DNA of 64,000 nt from Prosthecobacter sp. SYSU 5D2 (GCF_039655865.1 NZ_JBBYXL010000004.1:372001-436000), one strand, 5' to 3'; shown: positions 9,628-18,941, numbered from the stretch's first letter. The notes: generated from the letters alone by a model not told the origin. Made by a program: numbers and translations.

Positions 9628-9663
9628 TAACGCCTCCTTTCCCTTTGGGATTTGGAGGCGTTA
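9628..9663 (+). terminator. Hairpin after the lipid-degradation operon
   Basis: A perfect 10-base-pair inverted repeat, TAACGCCTCC and GGAGGCGTTA, with a 16-base loop lies 32 bases after the acyl-CoA dehydrogenase stop codon. There is no long T-run behind it, so it may act as a transcript-end stabiliser or a weak intrinsic terminator. Confidence 0.55.
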
Positions 9664-9851
9664 TGCTAAATACCTGAGGAATCTATTTTACCGAATGGAG
9701 GTGCCTAACTGCAACATTTCTGCTAAAAAAGGATTATATACTTAGATGGGTGGCTTCTGCTCGCTGATTCCGTCGGTCCGTTGCATAATGATAAAAGAGC
9801 TTTGGCTGCCTGCTTGACGCCTCATTAACCTAACAAAGTGACCCGAGACTT

Positions 9852-10352
9852 ATGGATGTTCCACCTCCCACGCCAACGCCACATTCCACGCCGCCACCAA
9901 TGCCCACGCCCATGCCCACGGGCGCTCCAGCAGCCATGGAGGCTGCCGTAGATCCTGCACTGGCCTCCATCTGGATCCGGCTTGCCTCCCACATCATTGA
10001 TATGATTGCGGCCATCATCTGCGTGGTCATTCTCCAATTCATCACTGGTGCGCTTCCCCCTATTGTTTTTAGCCTCCTCTTCGCGGCCGTGCTGGTGGGG
10101 ATCAACTGGACCTTTCTTCAGCAGGGACAGACCTTGGGTAAAAAGTTGCTGAACCTGAAGATCGTCCGCAGAGACGGCAGACCGGCCGACCGGATGCACA
10201 TCATTACCAAGCGGTTGCTGCCGGTCTGGCTGGTCGGCGCCATTCCTTATCTTGGAGCCTTGGTGCTGCTGGCAGATGCGCTTTGCATCTTCCGCCCTGG
10301 CCGCAACACGCTTCACGATGACCTCGCCGAGACCAAGGTCATCCAGCTTTGA
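9852..10352 (+). CDS. RDD-family membrane protein
   Basis: This is a small integral membrane protein with the RDD domain, a family of uncertain function often linked to transport or stress. The N-terminal ~30 residues are a Pro/Thr/Met-rich cytoplasmic tail. Two hydrophobic hairpin segments follow (about 43-62 and 68-88), then the family signature GQTLGKKLLNLKIVRRDG, a further hydrophobic stretch near 125-145, and the closing LHDDLAETKVI. Length (166) fits the family. About 250 bases separate it from the upstream operon, so it has its own promoter; none is clear by eye. The helicase gene follows 63 bases later, across a hairpin, and the two may or may not share a transcript. Confidence 0.88.
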   Translation: MDVPPPTPTPHSTPPPMPTPMPTGAPAAMEAAVDPALASIWIRLASHIIDMIAAIICVVILQFITGALPPIVFSLLFAAVLVGINWTFLQQGQTLGKKLLNLKIVRRDGRPADRMHIITKRLLPVWLVGAIPYLGALVLLADALCIFRPGRNTLHDDLAETKVIQL

Positions 10353-10389
10353 TTCAGACCCTGCGGTTCAGTCTTTGATTGCCTGACCT

Positions 10390-10414
10390 CAGCCCCTGGC
10401 GAAACTGGGGGCTG
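10390..10414 (+). promoter_or_regulatory. Hairpin directly before the helicase start codon
   Basis: CAGCCCC and GGGGCTG form a 7-base-pair stem around an 11-base loop, ending one base before the ATG at 10416. In mRNA it would sit where the ribosome binds. It could hinder initiation, or act as a stop signal for the RDD gene. No T-run follows it, which argues against a terminator. Confidence 0.45.
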
Positions 10415-10415
10415 A

Positions 10416-12962
10416 ATGTCCGACCATCCTCTGCTCCGCCTCCTGCCGAAATCGCCTGGCTGCTCCAACGATGAGCTGCTCGGGCAGTTTTTGGAATATG
10501 TGGCGGAGAAAAACCTGGAGCTTTACCCCGCGCAGGAGGAGGCCATCCTGGAGCTGTTCGAGGATAAAAACGTCATCCTCAACACGCCCACCGGCTCGGG
10601 CAAATCCCTTGTGGCCACGGCGCTGCATTTCCGATCGCTGGCCAAAGGGCGGCGCTCGGTTTACACCTGCCCGATCAAGGCGCTGGTGAATGAAAAATTC
10701 CTGGCCCTGTGCCGGGATTTCGGCCCGGAGAATGTCGGCATGGCCACGGGGGATGCGACGGTGAACCGCAACGCGCCCATCCTCTGCTGCACGGCGGAGA
10801 TCCTGGCCAACTATGCGCTGCGCGATGGCGAGAACGCCCCGTTCCATGAGGTCATCATGGACGAGTTCCACTACTACTCGGATCATGAGCGCGGTGTGGC
10901 CTGGCAGGTGCCGCTGCTCACCATGCGGAAGTCGCGCTTCCTGCTCATCTCCGCCACGCTGGGGGCGACGGATTTTTTCCAGCGCGAGCTGGCCCGGCTG
11001 ACGCAGGCGGAGAGTGTCATCATCTCCTCCCAGACGCGGCCGGTGCCGCTGGAGTTCAACTATGCCACCACGTCTGTGGACGTGACGCTGCAGGAGCTGG
11101 TGGAGGCGAAGAAAACGCCGGTTTATCTGGTGCACTTCACCCAGAACGATGCCGCCCAGGCCGCGCAGGATCTGATGAGCCTGAACTTCTGCTCCACCGC
11201 CGAAAAGACGGCCATCAAAGAGTGCCTGGAGGGGGCCAAATTCACCAGTCCGTATGGCAAGGAAGTGAAGAAGTATTTGCATCATGGCGTGGGCATTCAC
11301 CATGCGGGTCTGCTGCCCAAATATCGCATGCTGGTGGAAAAGCTGGCGCAGCGTGGGCTGCTGAAAGTCATCTGCGGCACGGACACGCTGGGCGTCGGCG
11401 TGAATGTGCCCATCCGCACGGTACTGCTGACCCGCCTGAGCAAATACGGCGGCCAGAAAGTGGCCACGCTGACCGCGCGTGATTTCCACCAGATCACCGG
11501 GCGTGCCGGGCGGCGCGGGTTTGATGACATCGGCTTCGTCGTGGCCCAGGCCCCGGAGCACATCATCGAAAACGCCAAGATGGAGGCCAAGGCCGCTGGC
11601 GATGTGAAGAAGATGCGCAAGATGGTGAAAAAGAAAGCGCCGGAGGGCTTCGTGGGCTGGAGTGAGGACACTTTTAAAAAGCTGCAAACCGCTGCGCCGG
11701 AGCCGCTGGTGTCCCGATTCCAGGTCTCCCACGGCATGCTGCTGCAGGTGCTGAGCCGCGAGGGCGACGGCTGCGCCGCCATGCGGGATCTCATCGCCGA
11801 TTCCCACGAAACGGCCACGGCGAAAAAGCAGCACCAGGACCGCGCCTGGCAGCTCTTTCGATCCCTGGTGGAGCGCAAGATCATATCCATCATCCCGCCG
11901 CGCGAGCGCCAGAGCCCGGCGCAAAAACTGCGGCTGAATGTGGAGCTGCAGGATGACTTTTCCCTGAACCACACGCTGTCGCTCTACCTCATTGATACAT
12001 TGGCGGTCATTGATCCCGCCTCGCCCAATTACGCGGCGGATGTGCTGACGCTGTGCGAGTCCATCTTGGAGAACCCGGACCTGATTCTCCGCCGCCAGCT
12101 CAGCAAGGTGAAGGATGAAGCCATGGCCGCCATGAAGGAAGAAGGCGTTCCCTATGAGGAGCGCATCGCCCGGCTGGAGGAGCTGGAGTATCCCAAGCCC
12201 TGCCGCGATTTCATCTACAACACCTTCAATGAATTTTCCGCGCTGCATCCCTGGGTTGGCCAAGAAAACATCCGCCCGAAAAGCATCGTGCGCGAGATGT
12301 TTGAGAACTTCCGCAACTTCACCGATTACATCCAGGACTACGACCTGCACCGCACCGAAGGCGTCCTGCTGCGGCATCTCTCCTCCGTTTACAAAGTGCT
12401 GTCCCAGACCGTGCCGGACACTTTTAAAACCGAGCCCGTGCAGGAGATGGAAGCCTGGCTGGCCGGCCTGCTGCGGGGCACGGACTCCAGCCTGATGGAT
12501 GAATGGGAGCGCCTGCGCAACCCCGAGTGGCAGCCCGCCGAGGAGAAGGCGGAAGAAGCTCCTGACATCACCCGCAACCGGCGCGAGTTCACCGCCCTCA
12601 TCCGCACGGAGATCTTCCGTTTCCTGCGTGGCCTCGTCATTGGCGACTATCGCAGCGCCCTCGCCTCCCTCGGCCCGCAGCCCGCTCCTGTGTTGTGGAC
12701 CGCCGAAACGCTGGCCTCCACCATGGAGCCGTATTACGACGAGCACGACCGCCTGCTGCTGGACAACGAAGCCCGCAACGGCCGCTACACCTTTGTCGAA
12801 CCGGCTGAAGACCACAAGACCTGGAAAGTTTCCCAAGTCCTCGTGGATCTCGATGCCCTTAACGACTGGCAGGCCGTCTTCACCGTGGATCTGGCCAAGG
12901 CGAAGGAAGAGGGAAAACCGGCCTTGGTTTTAGTGAGTTTGGGGCCGGTGGTTGGGGGGTGA
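10416..12962 (+). CDS. DEAD/DEAH-box helicase with DUF3516 domain (Ski2-like)
   Basis: This is a superfamily 2 ATP-dependent nucleic-acid helicase of the Ski2-like group with the C-terminal DUF3516 region. Walker A TPTGSGKS is at 57-64, the Walker B box reads DEFH near 150 (instead of DEVH or DEAH), SAT follows near 182, and motif [12 protein letters not shown] is near 359. The rest is a long helical C-terminal half with many charged residues. The close relation to exosome-type RNA helicases suggests RNA unwinding or surveillance, but substrate and partners are unknown. The start is the ATG immediately after a hairpin, with no Shine-Dalgarno sequence. Full length for the family. The 570-base gap downstream contains a dispersed repeat. 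Confidence 0.9.
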   Translation: MSDHPLLRLLPKSPGCSNDELLGQFLEYVAEKNLELYPAQEEAILELFEDKNVILNTPTGSGKSLVATALHFRSLAKGRRSVYTCPIKALVNEKFLALCRDFGPENVGMATGDATVNRNAPILCCTAEILANYALRDGENAPFHEVIMDEFHYYSDHERGVAWQVPLLTMRKSRFLLISATLGATDFFQRELARLTQAESVIISSQTRPVPLEFNYATTSVDVTLQELVEAKKTPVYLVHFTQNDAAQAAQDLMSLNFCSTAEKTAIKECLEGAKFTSPYGKEVKKYLHHGVGIHHAGLLPKYRMLVEKLAQRGLLKVICGTDTLGVGVNVPIRTVLLTRLSKYGGQKVATLTARDFHQITGRAGRRGFDDIGFVVAQAPEHIIENAKMEAKAAGDVKKMRKMVKKKAPEGFVGWSEDTFKKLQTAAPEPLVSRFQVSHGMLLQVLSREGDGCAAMRDLIADSHETATAKKQHQDRAWQLFRSLVERKIISIIPPRERQSPAQKLRLNVELQDDFSLNHTLSLYLIDTLAVIDPASPNYAADVLTLCESILENPDLILRRQLSKVKDEAMAAMKEEGVPYEERIARLEELEYPKPCRDFIYNTFNEFSALHPWVGQENIRPKSIVREMFENFRNFTDYIQDYDLHRTEGVLLRHLSSVYKVLSQTVPDTFKTEPVQEMEAWLAGLLRGTDSSLMDEWERLRNPEWQPAEEKAEEAPDITRNRREFTALIRTEIFRFLRGLVIGDYRSALASLGPQPAPVLWTAETLASTMEPYYDEHDRLLLDNEARNGRYTFVEPAEDHKTWKVSQVLVDLDALNDWQAVFTVDLAKAKEEGKPALVLVSLGPVVGG

Positions 12963-13535
12963 AGTGGGTTGAGTGGCGAGCGTCTTGGGGTTGAGGGGAG
13001 ATGAGTGGATAAGGCGGAGTCCACAGACCAGAATGGCGAGTAGCATCGCTTCGCTCAGCATACACGCGCTCCGGGAAAGGCACCTCGCATGAAGCGCGAG
13101 TCTTTTACTCGCCTAACTTTCCTCTGATCTCGCAGAGCGGGAGAGGTGGGGGCGTGGGTGATGCGGAAGTCGGGTGCGGGAAGCTCCTCTTCGGTCTTTC
13201 AGCAACCTGGCAGCCTTCTGCCTCCTGGCGGACTTTCTCAGAAAACATCTTGCTCCGTGCTAAGAAATTGGTAACTTCGTTCGTTGTGGCATCCAGATAC
13301 GGATTCTTTTTCGAATCCTGAGCAGCACGACGTTGCTCATTCCCCACAATTTTTTCTTTCGCATGATTTGTTTGAGCCTTTCCTTACCGCGCCCGCATGA
13401 CCGGGTGAAGGAAAGCCCGTCCATGCGTCAGACAGCCCCCACGGTGCGATATGTTTGAGATGATCCGTGGAGCGATTAACCCATTTTCACGGGGCGTATT
13501 GTGCCCTTTGAACCGAACACAACTGGAGGTCAGCC
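12963..13535. other. Gene-poor gap between helicase gene and infC
   Basis: The gap holds one copy of a ~96-base structured repeat (13081-13176), reading on the minus strand, and an unrelated GC-rich stretch on its left. At 13378-13415 an 8-base-pair stem, CTTTCCTT with AAGGAAAG, could belong to the infC leader. The minus strand has two overlapping short reading frames between 13105 and 13364, but neither has a convincing start and one runs into the repeat, so I do not call a gene. The infC Shine-Dalgarno sequence is at 13525-13530. Confidence 0.5.
13081..13176 (-). repeat. Dispersed structured repeat, copy 1
   Basis: Read on the minus strand, this 96-base segment aligns without gaps to plus-strand 29369-29464 with 74 identical bases by hand count. 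Both copies can form the same two helices: CCTCT with AGAGG, and a hairpin CGAGT-aaaag-ACTCG. In the other copy the closing pair of that hairpin changes on both sides, which keeps the stem. It lies between genes and is probably a mobile non-coding repeat or an RNA structure. Confidence 0.65.
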
Positions 13536-14459
13536 ATTAGCAATCCATTCAATAATTTGAGCGCCGGCCAATTCGGCGCGCGTCCTAACGCCAATCCACC
13601 CCCTGCGCAACCTGCTGCCGGGGCCACATCCCCTGCCGCCGGCACACCCAGCGCCCCTGTGAACCGTCCCGCCCCTGGCGGCTACCAGCCTCGTACCGGC
13701 GGGGGGCCTCCCTTTAACCGGCCCGGTGGTGGCCGACCCCAGCGCAACAACAGCCGCTATGCGGACCAGACCCGGGTGAACGAGCGCATCCGTGCGCCGA
13801 AGGTGCGCGTGGTGGACGGCATCACCAACCAGCAGTACGGCGTGCTGCCGACCCAGCAGGCCCTGCGCATGGCCAAGGAGCGCGGGCTGGACCTGGTTGA
13901 GGTGGCCTCCAATGCGGAGCCGCCGGTGTGCAAAATCGTTGACTACGGCAAGTACAAGTACATCCAGGAGAAGCACAAAAAAGAGGCTCACAAGCACCAG
14001 AAAGGCGGCAAGCTGAAAGAGCTTAAATTCCGCATCGGCATTGATCCGCATGATTATCTCATCAAGATCGTCCATGCGGAAGACTTTCTGGCGGAAGGTC
14101 ACAAAGTGCGCATCCAGCTCCAGTTCCGCGGCCGCCAGATGGCCCACCAGGAACTGGGCCATGCCCTGGCGGCCAAGATCAAAGCCGACCTGCTGACCAT
14201 GGGCCATGCGGACCAGGAGCCGAAGATGGCCGGCCGTAACATCAACATGCAGATGAGCCCGCTGCCTGAACGTCAGCGTCATCGTAAGTTCAAGACCCAC
14301 CTGAAGGGCGTGACGGACGAAAAAGACATGCACCAGGGTGATCATGACCCGCGTGAGGACAAGCATGAGGAACATGATGACCACCATGATGATCATCATG
14401 CCGACGCTCCTGCGGCTGAAGCGGCCGAGGCCCCAAAGGCGCCTCCTGCACAAAGTTAA
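13536..14459 (+). CDS. infC: Translation initiation factor IF-3, AUU start codon
   Basis: IF-3 binds the 30S subunit, prevents premature 50S joining and proofreads start codons. The start is ATT at 13536, five bases after a strong GGAGGT Shine-Dalgarno; a TTG in the same frame at 13557 lacks such a site. The rare AUU start is the classic basis of IF-3 autoregulation. Residues 1-80 are a Pro/Ala/Gly-rich extension absent from most IF-3. The N domain begins at RVNERIRAPKVRVV (81), and the C domain includes the conserved KIRIQLQFRGRQMAH-like region and PLPERQRHRKF. From about 262 to the end (307) runs an Asp/Glu/His-rich tail, then an Ala/Pro end. rpmI and rplT, usual partners, do not follow; a strong terminator does. 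Confidence 0.95.
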   Translation: MSNPFNNLSAGQFGARPNANPPPAQPAAGATSPAAGTPSAPVNRPAPGGYQPRTGGGPPFNRPGGGRPQRNNSRYADQTRVNERIRAPKVRVVDGITNQQYGVLPTQQALRMAKERGLDLVEVASNAEPPVCKIVDYGKYKYIQEKHKKEAHKHQKGGKLKELKFRIGIDPHDYLIKIVHAEDFLAEGHKVRIQLQFRGRQMAHQELGHALAAKIKADLLTMGHADQEPKMAGRNINMQMSPLPERQRHRKFKTHLKGVTDEKDMHQGDHDPREDKHEEHDDHHDDHHADAPAAEAAEAPKAPPAQS

Positions 14460-14485
14460 GACCCCTCTTTGAGGTTTTTCAAAGG

Positions 14486-14516
14486 TTGGCCGTGGTTTTC
14501 CCCAAACCACGGCCAA
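14486..14516 (+). terminator. Intrinsic terminator after infC
   Basis: A perfect 13-base-pair stem, TTGGCCGTGGTTT with AAACCACGGCCAA around a 5-base loop, starts 27 bases after the infC stop codon and is followed by a T-rich stretch. It separates infC from the HAD gene, whose start lies 33 bases beyond it. Confidence 0.85.
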
Positions 14517-14548
14517 TATGTTTTGGCCTATCTCCCCCACTGATTTCC

Positions 14549-15238
14549 ATGCCCCGACTCCTGCTTTTTGACATTGATGGAACCCTTCTCGATACCGGCG
14601 GTGCCGGCGGCGCCTCGCTGCTGGATGCGGTTGAAGAGGTGCTGGGGGTGGCGCGTGAAAAACTGCCGCCGCTGGATCTGGCGGGCGCGACGGATGGCGG
14701 CGTGATCCGCAAGCTGTTCGGCCAGACGGGCCATGAGGTGACGGACACACTGGTGCGCCAGTATCTGGAGTGCTACCTGCAGCGTCTCCAGGCGCGGTTA
14801 AACCACAGCTCCTTCGCCGGACAGACGCTGCCGGGCGTGCTGTCCCTGCTACCCCTGCTGATGAACCGCGCGGACGTGGACGTGGGCCTGCTGACGGGCA
14901 ATGTCCGCGCCGGGGCGGAGGCGAAGCTTCAGCGCTTTCAGCTGCACCCCTATTTCCTGGACGGCGCTTTTGGCGATGATGCAGAGGACCGGAATCTGCT
15001 GGGGCCGGTGGCGCTGCGCCGGATGCAGGCCATGACGGGCCGCGCTTATACTGCGGACCAGGTCATCGTCATCGGGGACACGCCGAAGGACATCGCCTGC
15101 GCCCATGCCATAGGGGCACGCTGCCTGGCCGTGGGCACCGGCCACTTTGCGGCCTCTGCCCTGGCGGCTCATGCCCCCTGGCAGGTCCGGGAAAGCCTGG
15201 CGGAGGCGGAGGAAGTCTGCGAACTGCTGCTGTCATAA
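14549..15238 (+). CDS. HAD-superfamily hydrolase, phosphoglycolate-phosphatase-like
   Basis: This is a haloacid-dehalogenase-type phosphatase of the Gph-like branch. Motif I DIDGT gives nucleophile Asp8 and general acid Asp10, motif II is LLTGN near 113-117, and motif IV is VIGDTPKDI near 173-181. The helical cap between motifs I and II is of the C1 type. The start was set at the ATG at 14549 because MPRLLLFDIDGT begins exactly at the family's first strand; an upstream extension would run into the infC terminator. Its substrate is not certain: small phosphorylated metabolites such as phosphoglycolate are likely. birA follows 26 bases downstream and is probably co-transcribed. Confidence 0.9.
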   Translation: MPRLLLFDIDGTLLDTGGAGGASLLDAVEEVLGVAREKLPPLDLAGATDGGVIRKLFGQTGHEVTDTLVRQYLECYLQRLQARLNHSSFAGQTLPGVLSLLPLLMNRADVDVGLLTGNVRAGAEAKLQRFQLHPYFLDGAFGDDAEDRNLLGPVALRRMQAMTGRAYTADQVIVIGDTPKDIACAHAIGARCLAVGTGHFAASALAAHAPWQVRESLAEAEEVCELLLS

Positions 15239-15264
15239 AAGTATCTGATTACCGCCCTCCTCTC

Positions 15265-16068
15265 ATGAGCCTGCTGAATGAAGCCTGGATGCGCCAGGAA
15301 TGCGCCGCGCTGGACCTGCCCTGGCAGGTGCGCGTGGTGGATGAGATCCCTTCCACCAGCGATGCACTGCGCACGGCTGCGCTCCAGGGCGAAGGTCATG
15401 GCAGCGTCCTTTTTGCCGAATCCCAAACGGCCGGACGCGGGCGGCGTGACAACCGCTGGACCGCCCCGCGCGGCCTGGACCTGATGTTTTCCATCCTGCT
15501 GCGGCCGGAGGAGCCCGTGGCCCTGTGGCCGCGCTTCACCACGCTGGCGGCGCTGGCCCTGTGCCGGGCGGTTGAGGAGGAGCTGCCGCTGGAACCGCAG
15601 ATCAAATGGCCTAACGACATTTACGTCAACGGACGCAAGGCCTCCGGCCTGCTGGCGGAGGCCGTCACCACGCCGCAGGGCATGGCGCTGGTGCTGGGCA
15701 TCGGCCTGAATGTGAACGCCCGCGAGTTTCCCCCAGAACTGGCGGAGACGGCCACCTCCCTGTTTCTCTCCCTGCCCGCCGGCATCCAGGTGCGTGAGCT
15801 GGACCGCGGCCCGCTGGCCCTCCGCCTGCTAAAGGAGCTGGCGTTTCAGTTCCGGCATCTCAGCACCGGGTATGATGAAGCGGTGGCCGCCGTGCGCCGG
15901 CGGAGCTGGCTCATCGGCAGGCAGATCCGGGCCACGGTGGAAGGCCGGGAGATCTATGGCCGCGCCCTGGACATCAACCAGGAAGGCCATCTCATCCTGG
16001 CCATGACAGACGGCAGCCTGCGCACCCTAACCAGTGCTGAAGGTGTGCGCCAGGTGGTCTCATCATGA
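15265..16068 (+). CDS. birA: Biotin--[acetyl-CoA-carboxylase] ligase
   Basis: BirA makes biotinyl-5'-AMP and transfers biotin to the lysine of the biotin carboxyl carrier protein. The biotinyl-AMP loop GRGRRDN is at 58-64 and KWPNDI near 114, with GIGLNVN in the central domain and an SH3-like C-terminal domain. The protein starts directly with the catalytic domain: there is no N-terminal winged helix, so this is the monofunctional class that does not repress biotin genes. Length 267 fits. No ribosome-binding site is evident. The gene is convergent with the SLC13 permease, and only 17 bases separate the two stop codons. Confidence 0.93.
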   Translation: MSLLNEAWMRQECAALDLPWQVRVVDEIPSTSDALRTAALQGEGHGSVLFAESQTAGRGRRDNRWTAPRGLDLMFSILLRPEEPVALWPRFTTLAALALCRAVEEELPLEPQIKWPNDIYVNGRKASGLLAEAVTTPQGMALVLGIGLNVNAREFPPELAETATSLFLSLPAGIQVRELDRGPLALRLLKELAFQFRHLSTGYDEAVAAVRRRSWLIGRQIRATVEGREIYGRALDINQEGHLILAMTDGSLRTLTSAEGVRQVVSS

Positions 16069-16085
16069 AAAAAACCGAAAACCGC

Positions 16086-17855
16086 TCACAGTTTCAGAGG
16101 CCAGAATAACGGCACCAGCAGCAGTATCACCGTCAAGCTGATCACCATCAGGCCGCTTCCCACCTTGATAAAATCACTGAACCTGTACTTGCCCGGACCA
16201 TACACAAGAATGGAACTGGGCTCAAAGGGAGTCAGCACGGAAATGCTGGCACTAAGCATGATCGCAATCCCAAAAGTACGCGGGTTGGCCCCCATGCTGT
16301 CTGCCGCTTCCAGGGCGATCGGGAGCACCACCAGCGCAGCGGCTGCATTGGTCATGGGCTGGGTGAGCAGGAACGTCAGAACGCAGAATCCAGCCAATAC
16401 ACTCATCGCTCCATAGGGATTGAGCAAATGCGTCACCACTCCTGCCACCAGCTTGTCTGCACCTGAAGCAGCCATGGCTGTGCCAAAGGCCGTCATGCCG
16501 CCGATCAAGATCAGCAGCCGCCAGTCAATGTTCTCATAAGCTGTGTTCAGACTGATGCAGCGGGTGGCCAAAGCCAGTAACGCCGTCATCAAAAAAGCCA
16601 CGGAGGCCGGCACCAGTCCATAACTGCTGGCCGTCACCGCCAGGGCAAAGGCAATCAGCAGCGCCACCCCCCGCTTCCGGGCTGAGACACTGTAGCTATG
16701 CTCCGTGATGACCACCATCTCGGCCTCTTGCTCAAATTTCTGGAAGCGGTCATACGGCCCCTGCAGAAGCAACAGATCCCCTGCATGCAGAACCACATCC
16801 GCCATATGGTCATTCAGCGTGCGGTCTCCACGGAGAAGCGCCAGGACCGACAACCCCGTACGACGGCGAAAATTGCTCCCGCGCAGGGTCTGGCCGACCA
16901 GGCCTGAACGCGGCGTGAGTACGACTTCCGCCACACTCGCATCGGTCATGTCCACCCCGGAGCGCCGCAGTTGCACATCCTCACGGATATCAATCCCTTC
17001 AATCTTCTTCACCTTGATGAGGTTCCGCACCTTCCCGGCCACCAACACAACGTCACCTTCCTCAAAAAGCGTTTGGGGTCCGAGCAGCAAATCAGACTCA
17101 CCCCGCCGCACCTTGACGACCTGGAACTCCAAAACAGAGAAATCCGAATTGAATGCCACCTGTCCGATCAACGGCGAGTCCGGCAAGATCACCACCTCAG
17201 AAAGATATTCCCGGATCTGTCCACCATCGTCATCATGCGCTGCCCGGTCACGTTCCGGCACCCACCGCATGCCAACTGTCAGCAAGTAAACGAGCCCGCA
17301 TCCAAACAGGATCAGGCCGATTGGCGTGATCTCAAACATGCCGATCTCCCCCAGCCCGCGCGTCTTCATCGCCCCGCTTACCGCCACATTGGTGGAGGTG
17401 CCAATGAGCGTACATGTCCCGCCCAAAATCGAGGCAAATGACAGCGGCATCAGGAGCCGCGAAGGGGAGATCTTCAACCGCCGCGCCATGCCGATGACCG
17501 GTCCCAGGAACATGGCTGTCACCGTCGTATTGTTCATGAAGGCCGAGATGCCTCCCACACTCAACATCATCCCCGCTGCCACCCGTTCGGGCTTGCCTCC
17601 CGACGTTTTGGCCAGCAAACTTCCCAGACTGTCTAAAACTCCGGTGTCCCGCAAAGCTGCGCCAATGATGAAAATGGAGCCCAGCATCACAATGATCTCA
17701 TTGCCAAAGCCCGCGAAGGCCTCCTGCACATTCAGCACGCCAAAGATCACCAGCAGGCTAAGCAGGCCCAGCGTGACCAGGTCCACAGAGATCTTCTCCG
17801 AGGCAAAAAGGATGACGGCCCCCACTAGCAGGCCAATAACAAGATAGGGTTCCAT
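16086..17855 (-). CDS. SLC13/DASS-family permease with RCK_C (TrkA-C) domains
   Basis: This is an integral membrane transporter of the divalent anion:sodium symporter family (relatives of CitT and SdcS), with two cytoplasmic TrkA-C domains inserted in the middle. The first helical half contains NNTTVTAMF and GGTCTLIGTSTNVAVSG, the paired SNT-like sodium- and anion-binding hairpin; the second half has GTAMAASGADKLVAG and QPMTNAAAALVVLPIA. The soluble insert spans about 210-380. Dicarboxylates, sulfate or a similar anion are the likely substrates; sequence alone does not decide. A GGGCGG/CCGCCC hairpin lies in the leader just upstream (around 17868-17882). The gene stands alone, with birA converging on it. 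Confidence 0.9.
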   Translation of the reverse strand: MEPYLVIGLLVGAVILFASEKISVDLVTLGLLSLLVIFGVLNVQEAFAGFGNEIIVMLGSIFIIGAALRDTGVLDSLGSLLAKTSGGKPERVAAGMMLSVGGISAFMNNTTVTAMFLGPVIGMARRLKISPSRLLMPLSFASILGGTCTLIGTSTNVAVSGAMKTRGLGEIGMFEITPIGLILFGCGLVYLLTVGMRWVPERDRAAHDDDGGQIREYLSEVVILPDSPLIGQVAFNSDFSVLEFQVVKVRRGESDLLLGPQTLFEEGDVVLVAGKVRNLIKVKKIEGIDIREDVQLRRSGVDMTDASVAEVVLTPRSGLVGQTLRGSNFRRRTGLSVLALLRGDRTLNDHMADVVLHAGDLLLLQGPYDRFQKFEQEAEMVVITEHSYSVSARKRGVALLIAFALAVTASSYGLVPASVAFLMTALLALATRCISLNTAYENIDWRLLILIGGMTAFGTAMAASGADKLVAGVVTHLLNPYGAMSVLAGFCVLTFLLTQPMTNAAAALVVLPIALEAADSMGANPRTFGIAIMLSASISVLTPFEPSSILVYGPGKYRFSDFIKVGSGLMVISLTVILLLVPLFWPLKL

Positions 17856-17934
17856 GAACGAGCGCCGATGATGGGCGGGAACCGCCCGCTGACGAGTGAA
17901 TTAATCGAACGATAGGCAGAGATTTTCGTCCGGT

Positions 17935-18366
17935 TCAGGGCGCACGGCCTTCTTCCACGTCCATGAGGTCAAAGAACGTCACGATGTCCTCGCGGTCGCC
18001 CAGGCCCGCCTCCGCGCGCTGCTGGATGAGCCCTGGCGTGGCGGCATCCCGCCAGCCGCGTTTCATCATGAAGCCGTTGAAGAGCTCGATGTGCTCCTTG
18101 TCCGGCGTGCGCCCGTTTTCAAAGCACCATTCCAGCACTTCCTCATCCGTGCCGCCTTCCAGCGTGCGCTGGCTCAGCGCGGCGAAATCCACGCCCAGCA
18201 GGCAGCAGATGCGGTCATCAAAGGTGCGGCTGCCGGGGATCACATCCAGGTGATAACCCGGCGGCAGGCTGCCTTCCCGGGCATTCAGCCGGATCTTGTC
18301 CAGAATCCGGCCAAAAACCATGATGCCGCCAACCATGTCGCGAGGGGAACGAAGAGGAAATGCCAT
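17935..18366 (-). CDS. DUF5069 protein
   Basis: This is a cytoplasmic protein of 143 residues belonging to the DUF5069 family, common in Verrucomicrobia and Planctomycetes and functionally unknown. The N-terminal family signature is PLRSPRDMVGGIMVFGRILDK. The rest is a compact alpha-helical protein with acidic patches and several Cys/Trp positions. The start at 18366 is preceded by AAGG six bases upstream on the minus strand; an in-frame ATG six bases earlier (18372) would have that site directly touching it, so it is less likely. No signal peptide or membrane segment. It shows no obvious operon with its neighbours. Confidence 0.8.
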   Translation of the reverse strand: MAFPLRSPRDMVGGIMVFGRILDKIRLNAREGSLPPGYHLDVIPGSRTFDDRICCLLGVDFAALSQRTLEGGTDEEVLEWCFENGRTPDKEHIELFNGFMMKRGWRDAATPGLIQQRAEAGLGDREDIVTFFDLMDVEEGRAP

Positions 18367-18539
18367 GCTCATCCTTAGCGCACGTTTCCCCCGCTGGTCA
18401 ATGCTGCCGCAGCGCCTAAAAATGACCTTTCCTGAGCGGTTTTCCAGAGCCAGTCCCGGTCTGGCCACGTCGTAGGAGAACCCTTTGACACTGCGATGAT
18501 GTCCAATCCCAGTCTCTCACGTGGGAGGCAACTCCGAAC

Positions 18540-18941
18540 TTAGAGAATCTGCTGACTCCAGTTCTCCAGCGTCAGACCAGGCATGCGCTCAAAGTGACGG
18601 GTGTTTCCTGTGATGACAATGGCATTGTGCGCGCGGGCGATGGAACCAATCATCATGTCGGCATCGGCCAGACCTCGACCTATCTTTTCAATGTCCGCTT
18701 TAAACAACCCGAAAAACTGCGCCGCGTGCTGGTCCATGCCCAGCACGCGGAGAGTTTTCAAGAAGGCATCCACGGCACGTTTGTTTTCCAGCGGTTTGGC
18801 GGATTTCGCCGCGCCGTAATAAAGCTCGCAGGCGGTGATGATGGTGGTGGCCACTTCATCGTAAATACTTCGCCGCTTGCGGATAATTTCCTCACGGCCG
18901 CGCAGGATCTCGATGCAGTGGTCGGTATCCAGAATCCTCAT
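18540..18941 (-). CDS. vapC: PIN-domain ribonuclease toxin, VapC-type
   Basis: This is the toxin of a type II toxin-antitoxin pair: a metal-dependent PIN endoribonuclease, which in this family typically cuts tRNA or rRNA. The acidic active site is complete: Asp5 in LDTDHCIEIL, Glu39 in ITACELYYG, and Asp93/Asp95 in LADADMMIG, with the usual late TGNTRHFERMPGL segment. 133 residues is normal. Its ATG overlaps the antitoxin stop codon in an ATGA (18938-18941), so the two are translationally coupled with the antitoxin first. The pair sits beside a decayed cytochrome gene and may help maintain this plastic region. Confidence 0.9.
   Translation of the reverse strand: MRILDTDHCIEILRGREEIIRKRRSIYDEVATTIITACELYYGAAKSAKPLENKRAVDAFLKTLRVLGMDQHAAQFFGLFKADIEKIGRGLADADMMIGSIARAHNAIVITGNTRHFERMPGLTLENWSQQIL

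Noticed and set aside
13260..13364. Short very basic reading frame of 34 residues on the minus strand between helicase gene and infC
   Set aside because: No ribosome-binding site, no recognisable family, and it overlaps another equally unconvincing frame; ribosomal protein L36 or L35 motifs are absent.
18018..18527. Overlapping long plus-strand reading frames opposite the DUF5069 and hypothetical genes
   Set aside because: They are Arg/Ser/Pro-rich shadows of the minus-strand genes, with no ribosome-binding sites or family motifs.
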